Origin: GCA-2746795 sp964643965
Lineage (GTDB): Bacteria; Chloroflexota; Anaerolineae; Promineifilales; Promineifilaceae
Reading direction: 5' to 3'
Assembly (NCBI GenBank): GCA_964643965.1
Contig: CAZXVH010000028.1
Span: forward strand, 1 to 46,572
Length of the DNA: 46,572 nt
Below the pieces are notes generated by a model. It was not told where the DNA came from, did not search any database, and saw nothing but the letters and a program-made list of their open reading frames with translations. Both the position numbers and the translations under genes were made by a program. Below, in pieces: positions 41,022 through 46,572 of the stretch; the first letter of the stretch is position 1, and each line of letters starts with the position of its first letter.

Positions 41022-42044
41022 TTAGTGGTATAACCTCAGCAGCGCTTGCATCCCCGCCAGGTTTTTCTGCCAATCCACCCCCTCATGGGAGGCCAATTCC
41101 ACTGTAATGGCCGGAATGCTGATCCGCGCCAGCCAATCGCCGGCGTCTCCAGTGATGGCATAGGCCGTAAAGCGCTCATAAACCGGGTAACCGGCCGCCA
41201 GCCCATAGACATCGGCGGCTGCCAGGGAAGCGGGATACCGTTCGCCGCAGGCAGAGGCAAAGACGCCATTGGCGGCACTGTGCCAAAACACCACCACCTC
41301 CGGCGGCTCTTCCAGGAAGAAATCACGCAGCGCCTGCACTTCCGGCTCCGAAAATGGTTCACGGCCGCCGCTCACCCACTGATCCTGCCAATAGGCAGAG
41401 CGATACCAGTCACAATCCCAATTGCGATTTAAATCCACGTCATTGGCGTTAAAACGGCCGGGCAATGTCTCCTCTTGAGGGATTTCACCCGACACAATCT
41501 CAGCCACAGACTCCGGGGAGAAACGGCCGTTTTCTCCTGTGACCAAAAACAAACCATCCGGGTTGGCGGCGGGGATAATCGTCAATGTCACCGAGTCGGG
41601 GATGGCGTCCGAGTGGGCCGTGAAATAGGCGATGGCTTCATACGCCAGCGCCGCACTGTTCCACTCATAACCGCCGTGCATCCCACCCACAAAAACCAGG
41701 TGATTGGGGCCATTTTTAAACTGGTAGGCCAGTAACGGCCGTTCTTCCACTGAATAACCAATCACCTGTTCCGCCGCCAGGGCCATGCTGGTAGCGGTGG
41801 GCGGGGTGGTAGATGTGGGCAGCGGCGTGGCGCTGGGGTATAGCAAGACGGGCGTGCTGGTGGGAACGGCCGTGGGTGGTGCGGGCGTCAGCGAAGCAGG
41901 AGGCAGCGGTGTGGTGGTGGGCGCGGGCGTAAACGTTTGCACCGGTGGGGCAGTGGCGATCAACGTGGGTGGAGCGGACTTTGCGCCACCACAGGCTGTC
42001 AACAGCGCCAACCAACTCAACAGGAACAATCCTTTTACGGACAA
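41022..42044 (-). CDS. Lipoprotein with M14-type zinc carboxypeptidase domain
   Basis: 340 residues. A lipoprotein signal (SVKGLFLLSWLALLTACGG, Cys about 18) is followed by a Thr/Pro linker of about 70 residues, then an M14/succinylglutamate desuccinylase-like domain. Zinc ligands are H and E in GGMHGGYEWNS, and a later His is in FWHSAANG; other motifs are NPDGL, VDLNRNWDCDW and the catalytic Glu in ITVELASHEG. It probably trims peptides or cell-wall stems outside the cell. The start is TTG 42044, which overlaps the phosphatase C-terminus by 10 bases. The linker is encoded by C/A-rich low-complexity DNA. Confidence 0.85.
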   Translation of the reverse strand: MSVKGLFLLSWLALLTACGGAKSAPPTLIATAPPVQTFTPAPTTTPLPPASLTPAPPTAVPTSTPVLLYPSATPLPTSTTPPTATSMALAAEQVIGYSVEERPLLAYQFKNGPNHLVFVGGMHGGYEWNSAALAYEAIAYFTAHSDAIPDSVTLTIIPAANPDGLFLVTGENGRFSPESVAEIVSGEIPQEETLPGRFNANDVDLNRNWDCDWYRSAYWQDQWVSGGREPFSEPEVQALRDFFLEEPPEVVVFWHSAANGVFASACGERYPASLAAADVYGLAAGYPVYERFTAYAITGDAGDWLARISIPAITVELASHEGVDWQKNLAGMQALLRLYH

Positions 42045-43411
42045 GCGTCTTCCCTGTCTATGTCAGAATCCAATACCCACCCTCGAATGGTTTCATCCGT
42101 TTGCGACTGAATTTCAATAAAATCAGCTTCCAGGCAGCCGCCACTGGCCCGCAAGCGCTGCGGCGTGGGCTGCAAAATCAGCACCGGCTCACCTGGGTTC
42201 AAGTAGACATCGGCAATGGCGCTGACGCAGGTATCCGCCTGTAAATCTGCCTTTGCCCAGACGTAAGCATAGGCGTTTAAGGAGACGCAACCCGTCACAA
42301 CCGGCGTAGCCTCAGGCGTCATTTCAGCTTCCGAGGAAGCGGTAACAGAAAGGGTTGGTTCTGCCGGCTCTGGCGTGGCTGCTTCGGCCGTCCGGCTGGG
42401 AATGATCACGGCGGCATCCAGGGCAACGGCCGTTTCTCGGATTTCAGGCGTTGGCGGCAGGGGGGTGGTCTCGACCACAATGGTCGCCGTGGCGTCCGCT
42501 TCGGCGGCGCTTTCCACCGGCGTCTGCTGCCCGCGCCACCACCAGAGCATGACCGAAATGGCGATTAAAAAAGCAACCATGCCCAGCCACAGCCACACAT
42601 TCCATTCGCGGGCCGGTTTGGCGACGGCCGGCGGCGTAGGAACCAGGGGCGTTTGTTGGGCAGATTGATGGACGACAACGGCCGTTATATTGTCCTGCGA
42701 ATCGGCGGCTTTGGCGGCAGCCACCAGGGACGCCGCCGCTTTCGCCGCCGGATTCGCGGCCAAAATCTCGGTCATGCTGCTCTCTGCGACAACGCCGCTC
42801 AAGCCATCTGAACAGAGGAGCAGCACATCGCCTGCCACAAACGGAGAGGGTTCCGCCAGATGAATATCAATCTCCAGCTTATTGCCCAATACCTGCGTCA
42901 CCAGATTCCGGAACTGATGCTGCGCCGCTTCCGCCTCAGTGATGACGCCGGCGTCCAACTGCTGCTGCACAAACGAATCATCCCGCGTGAGCGGCGTCAG
43001 CGCCCGCTCATGCAGCTGATAAGCGCGAGAATCACCCACATGGGCGATAAAGAGCTGTCCCTGATGGTGAACGGCCGTTACCACCGTCGCCCCCATGCGC
43101 ACCCCACTCGCCTGCGCTTCATCAAATACCGCCTGGTTAGCCTGGGTGATGCCAAACCGCAGCGCTTCAGGAATCTCCTTCCCCTGTTCTCGACCCCGGT
43201 AAAAGGCTTCAGACAAAACGGCCGTGACGATGCGGGCGGCAATGCCCCCATATTCTTGACCTCCCACGCCATCCGCCACCAGGTATAACGCGCCCAAATG
43301 GGTCGGCGTGGTAGGGTCGGGCTGCCAATAGGCGTCTTCATTTTCAGAGCGGTACAAGCCTTTATCCGTGACAGCTCCCACCAGGGCGGGATCATAATTG
43401 CTCATGGGCAT
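42035..43411 (-). CDS. PP2C-type Ser/Thr phosphatase with a membrane span and outer domain
   Basis: 458 residues. PP2C domain about 1-245: SENEDAYWQ, VADGVGGQEYGG, GATVVTAV, HVGDSRAYQL, CSDGLSGVV and DSQDNITAVVV (metal-binding Asp). One span (VWLWLGMVAFLIAISVMLWWW, about 277-297), a Thr/Glu/Pro-rich spacer, and a small extracellular domain with four Cys (CVSLNAYAYVW, DTCVSAIADVYL, GGCLEADFIEI, DACP) and SH3-like features. It counteracts Ser/Thr kinases, but none is seen in the window. ATG 43411 or 43405; GAGG fits the first better. It overlaps the M14 gene, forming an operon. Confidence 0.93.
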   Translation of the reverse strand: MPMSNYDPALVGAVTDKGLYRSENEDAYWQPDPTTPTHLGALYLVADGVGGQEYGGIAARIVTAVLSEAFYRGREQGKEIPEALRFGITQANQAVFDEAQASGVRMGATVVTAVHHQGQLFIAHVGDSRAYQLHERALTPLTRDDSFVQQQLDAGVITEAEAAQHQFRNLVTQVLGNKLEIDIHLAEPSPFVAGDVLLLCSDGLSGVVAESSMTEILAANPAAKAAASLVAAAKAADSQDNITAVVVHQSAQQTPLVPTPPAVAKPAREWNVWLWLGMVAFLIAISVMLWWWRGQQTPVESAAEADATATIVVETTPLPPTPEIRETAVALDAAVIIPSRTAEAATPEPAEPTLSVTASSEAEMTPEATPVVTGCVSLNAYAYVWAKADLQADTCVSAIADVYLNPGEPVLILQPTPQRLRASGGCLEADFIEIQSQTDETIRGWVLDSDIDREDACP

Positions 43412-43620
43412 TATTCCTCAACAATAACCTGAAAGATGGTGCGGGCCAATTTGAGGCGCATCTCTAAGGAAACCGAAAACCAGGGCAAAAAGGAAAACGC
43501 CGGCAGTAAAACGGCCGTTGCCCCTGATATGGTTTTGCCTCGCATCCTTTATCCTCGTGAGACGGAAGGCGTGAAATATATTGTCTGCCAGTCAGGCGCC
43601 ACCCGCCACGAAATCCAAGA
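43412..43620. other. Gap between the phosphatase and gpmI genes
   Basis: A 62-codon plus-strand frame (43436-43624) and an open minus-strand frame are both possible here, but neither has a ribosome site or a recognisable protein. A palindrome copy is at 43510. I call no gene. Confidence 0.4.
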
Positions 43621-45168
43621 TTAGCTGCCAATATATTTCAACAAACTTTTACCCGTCATTTCGGCCGGCTGCTGTTGGCCCATCAGTTCCAGAATGGTGG
43701 GGGCCACATCGGCCAGTTTGCCACGCGGGATGAGATTGATATAACCCTCGTAGCCAATGACAAAAAAGGCCACCGGCTGCGTGGTGTGGAAGGTATGGGG
43801 ATTGCCGGTGAATTTGTCGATCATGCGGTCGCAGTTGCCATGATCGGCCGTGACACAGGCCACGCCCCCTTTGGCGACCACCGCTTCTACCAGCCGGTTG
43901 GCGCATTCATCCACTGTTTCCACCGCTTTAATGGCCGCTTCCAAGACGCCAGTATGGCCCACCATGTCCGGGTTAGCAAAGTTAACCAGGATGAAGTCAT
44001 CGTCGTGTTCTTCAAGGCGCTTGAGGATGGCTTCGGTGAGCGGATAGGCGCTCATTTCTGGCTGCAAATCATAGGTAGCCACTTTGGGCGAGGGTTCCAG
44101 GTGGCGTTCTTCACCGGCAAAGGGGGTTTCTACGCCGCCATTGAAGAAGTAGGTGACATGGGCATATTTTTCAGTTTCGGCGGCATGGAACTGCTTTAAG
44201 CCGAGGTTGCTCACCACTTCTGCCAGCACGTTGACCAGTTCAACTTCCGGGAACAGCACCTCGACAGGGTAGCTCTCATTGTAGTTGGTCATGGTCAGTA
44301 GATGCAGATCGGGGATGAACTCGCGGGCAAAGCCGTCAAAATCCGGGAACGAGAAGGCGGTCACCAACTGGTGCATACGGTCGGCGCGGAAATTGTAAAA
44401 CAGCACGGCGTCACCCGGCTTGATGGCGACATCGCGATCACAGTCGATGGCAACCGGCAGGATGAATTCGTCGGTGACGCCTTCTTGATGGGCTTGTTCG
44501 ATGGCGGCGCGGGCGGAAACGGCCGTTCTGCCTTCATGTCCCTGGTGTTTAGCAATGACATCATACCCCATCACCGTGCGCTGCCAGCGTTTGTCTCGGT
44601 CCATGGTGTAATAACGGCCGCTGACGGAAGCTATCGTCACCTTTTTCTCGCGCTGATACGCTTCCAGCGCCATCAGGAAATCTTCACTGCTCTCTGGCGG
44701 CGTATCCCGGCCGTCGGTGATGAGATGCAGCACCGGATTCACGTCATGGGCGTTTGCCATGTCGAGAATGGCGACCATATGGTCGCTGTGGCTGTGAACG
44801 CCGCCCGGCCCAAACAGACCAATAACGTGCAAATTGGCGCTATCAGCCTTCACCTGTTCAATGGCGTCTACCAGCGCCGGAATCTGGGCAAAGGAACCAT
44901 CCTTAATCGCCAGGTTGATGCGCGTCAGGTCTTGATACACGATGCGGCCGGCGCCCAAATTGAGATGCCCCACTTCGGAATTGCCCATCTGCCCCTCTGG
45001 CAGCCCCACCGGTTCGCCAGAGGCATCCAGCACCGAACGCTCTAGTTCTCGATTCCAACGATCATAATGGGGGGTATGGCCCAAAACAACCGCATTGCCC
45101 TCTGCCTTTTCTCGTATGCCCCAGCCGTCCAAAATGAAAAGGGCGACGGGTTTGTAGTTTTTCTTCAT
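43621..45168 (-). CDS. gpmI: 2,3-bisphosphoglycerate-independent phosphoglycerate mutase
   Basis: Interconverts 3- and 2-phosphoglycerate in glycolysis using two Mn2+. 515 residues: D14 in LFILDGWG, nucleophile S64 in MGNSEVGHLN, SHSDHMVA, DGRDTPPESS, NFRADRMHQL, NFANPDMVGHTG and VTADHGNCDRM. All catalytic residues are present. ATG 45168 is preferred; a TTG at 45171 is in frame. Its 5' leader is made of the octamer repeat. Confidence 0.97.
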   Translation of the reverse strand: MKKNYKPVALFILDGWGIREKAEGNAVVLGHTPHYDRWNRELERSVLDASGEPVGLPEGQMGNSEVGHLNLGAGRIVYQDLTRINLAIKDGSFAQIPALVDAIEQVKADSANLHVIGLFGPGGVHSHSDHMVAILDMANAHDVNPVLHLITDGRDTPPESSEDFLMALEAYQREKKVTIASVSGRYYTMDRDKRWQRTVMGYDVIAKHQGHEGRTAVSARAAIEQAHQEGVTDEFILPVAIDCDRDVAIKPGDAVLFYNFRADRMHQLVTAFSFPDFDGFAREFIPDLHLLTMTNYNESYPVEVLFPEVELVNVLAEVVSNLGLKQFHAAETEKYAHVTYFFNGGVETPFAGEERHLEPSPKVATYDLQPEMSAYPLTEAILKRLEEHDDDFILVNFANPDMVGHTGVLEAAIKAVETVDECANRLVEAVVAKGGVACVTADHGNCDRMIDKFTGNPHTFHTTQPVAFFVIGYEGYINLIPRGKLADVAPTILELMGQQQPAEMTGKSLLKYIGS

Positions 45169-45186
45169 CAATCTTCACTCCCTTAT

Positions 45187-45392
45187 TTAGTCTTGTAGTC
45201 GATTAGTCCGATAGTCGGATAGTCGGATAGTCGGATAGTCGGATAGTCGGGTAGTCGGATAGTCGGGTAGTCTGATAGTCCGATAGTCGGGTAGTCGGGT
45301 ACTCAGATAGTCGAGACGCTGTGACGAACCGACTACAAGACTACAAGACTACAAGACTACAAGACTATCCGACTAATCGACTAATCGACTAC
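45187..45392. repeat. Octamer tandem repeat with inverted arms (16 forward, 8 reverse)
   Basis: From 45187 to 45314 there are 16 contiguous octamers of the form (A/G/T)TAGTC-N-N (TTAGTCTT, GTAGTCGA, ATAGTCGG and so on, mostly ATAGTCGG). After a 14-base spacer (45315-45328), 8 octamers follow in the inverse orientation (CCGACTAC, AAGACTAC, AAGACTAT, TCGACTAA; 45329-45392). Period 8 is exact throughout. It can fold into a long hairpin or slipped structure in the leader of gpmI. No coding capacity. Confidence 0.95.
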
Positions 45393-45508
45393 ATTCTACC
45401 AGCCAAATAAAAAAGGTGACAGGGTTTTGGCGGCAACGGGGTGACTACTAAGGCGGCTCTCCAGGCTGGGCTACAAAACTTTACACTCACTCACAGACAA
45501 CAAAGCGC

Positions 45509-45537
45509 TTGACGCAAAAATGCGGGGGCATTATGAT
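45509..45537 (+). promoter_or_regulatory. Promoter of the antirepressor gene
   Basis: TTGACG (45509-45514), 17-base spacer, TATGAT (45532-45537), 18 bases before the ATG at 45556. AGGAG follows at 45544. Confidence 0.7.
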
Positions 45538-45555
45538 GAGGCCAGGAGCGTAGTT

Positions 45556-46374
45556 ATGGATGATACAAGCCTTGTCCCTATCGAGCAGCGCACGGTTATT
45601 TTTTACGATGATGAGATAACGGCCGTTGTGGTGGTTGAAAACGGCCGTCAATCTGTTTACGTGCCTGTGCGCCCCATCTGTGATTTTTTGGGCGTGAATT
45701 GGGACGGTCAACGCAGACGGATCGACCGTGATGCGGTGCTAGCAGAAGCAGTGACGGCCTGCGTCGTCGTTACGACGACGCAGGGTCAGCCAGACCAACG
45801 GCGCACAATGCTTTGTTTACCGCTGCGGTATATCTCCGGTTTTTTGTTTGGCATCAACGCCAGCAGAGTTAAACCAGAGTTAAAAGAACGGCTAATCATG
45901 TATCAACGTGAATGTTATGACGTATTAGCCGATGCCTTTTTGAACCGCTCCCCAGGAACGGCCGTTACTTCTTCAGAAGCGAACCTGATTCAAATCAGAG
46001 AGATGGGACGGGCTATTATGCAGATGGCCCAAGAACAAATCGAATTTGACCGCCGTCTTGCAACGACAGAAAGCAGAATCGATAAAGCGGGGAAAGTTGT
46101 CGGTGATTTAACCAAACGTGTCACCACCATAGAGCAGCATCTGGCGACCGGTGACCCCGTTACCGACGAACAAGCGAGCCAGGTGAGTGAAGCGGTTAAA
46201 GCAATTGCGATGGCCACACCAGAAAAGAATTTCGGTAAAATCTACGGCGAACTTTACCGGCGTTTTGGCATCACCAGCTACAAGCTGCTGCCGGCCGCAA
46301 GGTTTGCGGCCGCGATGGCGTTTTTGACTGAGTGGTATGTGAATGTGTCGGGAGATGAGGAGACGCCGTTTTAA
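45556..46374 (+). CDS. Phage-type antirepressor (P22_AR_N plus ORF6C)
   Basis: 272 residues. N-terminal P22_AR_N-like domain (YVPVRPICDFLGVNWDGQRRRI, then LPLRYISGFLFGIN and ERLIMYQRECYDVLADAF, about 1-125), a coiled-coil linker (RLATTESRIDKAGKVVGDL), and a C-terminal ORF6C domain (QASQVSEAVKAIA, NFGKIYGELYRRFGITSYKLLP). Antirepressors of this kind displace phage repressors. It stands alone next to tRNA-Asn, a common integration site, but no integrase or other phage gene is seen. It carries two exact palindrome copies and a TCGTCGTTACGACGACG palindrome (about 45763-45781), so it has lived in this genome for some time. ATG 45556 is set by AGGAG. Confidence 0.88.
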   Translation: MDDTSLVPIEQRTVIFYDDEITAVVVVENGRQSVYVPVRPICDFLGVNWDGQRRRIDRDAVLAEAVTACVVVTTTQGQPDQRRTMLCLPLRYISGFLFGINASRVKPELKERLIMYQRECYDVLADAFLNRSPGTAVTSSEANLIQIREMGRAIMQMAQEQIEFDRRLATTESRIDKAGKVVGDLTKRVTTIEQHLATGDPVTDEQASQVSEAVKAIAMATPEKNFGKIYGELYRRFGITSYKLLPAARFAAAMAFLTEWYVNVSGDEETPF

Positions 46375-46381
46375 AATGAAA

Positions 46382-46424
46382 AATCAAGCCATCCCGAGTT
46401 TTCGACGCCTGGGATGGCTTGATT
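46382..46424 (-). terminator. 14-bp hairpin between the antirepressor gene and tRNA-Asn
   Basis: AATCAAGCCATCCC (46382-46395) pairs perfectly with GGGATGGCTTGATT (46411-46424), loop 15 bases. On the minus strand a T-rich run (TTTTTCATTTT) follows, so it ends the tRNA transcript; on the plus strand it may also serve the antirepressor gene. Confidence 0.85.
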
Positions 46425-46500
46425 AACAATAAGCACCTTAACAACTGAATCAAATAGTTAAATTAGTTGAAAGGCTAGAGGCATTTTGCTATGCCTTTAG

Positions 46501-46572
46501 CTCCTCAGGTTGGACTCGAACCAACAACCCTGCGGTTAACAGCCGCATGCTCTGCCATTGAGCTACTGAGGA
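46501..46572 (-). tRNA. tRNA-Asn (anticodon GTT)
   Basis: Read on the minus strand, acceptor TCCTCAG pairs with CTGAGGA. The anticodon arm is TGCGG-CTGTTAA-CCGCA with anticodon GTT, and the T arm is GTTGG-TTCGAGT-CCAAC. Discriminator G; CCA is not encoded. It begins exactly at the right edge of the window. Downstream is a small hairpin (AGGCAT/ATGCCT) and then the strong terminator. Confidence 0.96.

Larger units (their letters stand above)
871..45966. repeat. Highly iterated palindrome AACGGCCGTT, about 34 exact copies
   Basis: Exact copies read by eye start at 871, 1335, 6163, 6297, 7409, 8299, 8617, 10182, 11555, 12653, 14800, 15783, 17508, 17895, 18171, 20672, 22692, 22770, 26262, 29526, 32146, 33354, 33839, 36995, 38422, 41522, 41734, 42425, 42677, 43070, 43510, 44518, 45618 and 45957. 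Many one-mismatch relatives (AACGGCCGTC, GACGGCCGTT, AACGGCCGCC) also occur. Copies fall in all coding frames, giving the peptides NGR, TAV and (Q/K)RPF, and also in intergenic DNA. They cluster at gene ends, linkers and other weakly constrained places. Uniform random sequence of this length would give about 0.04 copies. The behaviour resembles the cyanobacterial HIP1 repeat, with a different sequence. A few copies may have been missed. Confidence 0.95.

Noticed and set aside
43436..43624. 62-codon plus-strand frame ending at the gpmI stop
   Set aside because: No ribosome site or promoter, no motif; kept only as a note on the gap.
44302..45045. 247-codon plus-strand frame opposite gpmI
   Set aside because: An antisense frame of a conserved enzyme gene with no ribosome site.
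45187..45392. CRISPR array
   Set aside because: The units are contiguous 8-mers with no spacers, and the arms are inverted; no cas genes nearby.

Overview
The window looks like a chromosomal segment of a free-living bacterium, most likely a member of the Chloroflexota (Anaerolineae/Ardenticatenia type). That placement rests on gene content and style and is not a marker-gene result: a fused NuoCD, an Mrp ATPase without the CxxC motif, RicT/YaaT, a short-form alpha-glucan phosphorylase, a dipeptide ABC system with Asp-rich calcium-loop-like inserts, lipoproteins with Pro/Thr linkers, and a DinR/LexA-type GAAC-N4-GTTC site at recA. The most obvious genome-level signature is the 10-base palindrome AACGGCCGTT. 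By eye I find about 34 exact copies in 46.6 kb, where random sequence would give far fewer than one.

Layout. (1) 1-6.0 kb is a type I restriction-modification locus: an hsdM tail, hsdS, a coiled-coil/trypsin-like serine protease gene, then hsdR. It is visibly AT-richer than the rest. The protease gene is split by a -1 frame change at an A-run, and a set of inverted repeats precedes hsdR. (2) 6.2-20.0 kb is a peptide and amide metabolism block: a creatininase-family protein with a degenerate second copy of its own fold, a membrane protein, an S9 peptidase, two small coiled-coil genes, an orphan HigA-like antitoxin, a cupin, a complete five-gene peptide ABC importer (SBP, B, C, D, F; minus strand) and a divergent DmpA-type aminopeptidase. 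(3) 19.7-21.3 kb is a CPA2 antiporter with a PII-like regulator. (4) 21.4-25.3 kb holds murJ, recA with an SOS-type promoter, and a two-domain S1 protein. (5) 25.4-33.0 kb is a minus-strand set: iscX-like, nuoB, nuoCD, nuoI, mrp, ricT, an HD-domain gene and moeA. (6) 33.2-36.7 kb holds a queuosine-tRNA mannosyltransferase-like gene and glgP. (7) 36.8-41.0 kb holds three small membrane proteins, then a receiver-domain gene overlapping a PHP/AlbA_2 (Schlafen-like) fusion, then mog. (8) 41.0-45.2 kb holds an M14-type lipoprotein, a PP2C phosphatase with an outer domain, and gpmI. (9) 45.5-46.6 kb holds a phage-type antirepressor (P22_AR_N plus ORF6C) and tRNA-Asn.

How it fits together. The peptidases, creatininase-like amidase and peptide importer form a plausible peptide-scavenging unit. 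IscX, the Fe-S-rich complex I subunits and Mrp form a coherent Fe-S/respiration unit. MoeA and Mog, in separate places, both serve molybdenum cofactor synthesis. The candidates for undescribed biology are the protease embedded in the type I R-M locus, the receiver + PHP/AlbA_2 pair, the iterated palindrome, and a recurring intergenic architecture in which 6-8 base tandem repeats appear as two arms in opposite orientation. The clearest case is 16 octamers facing 8 inverted octamers at 45187-45392.
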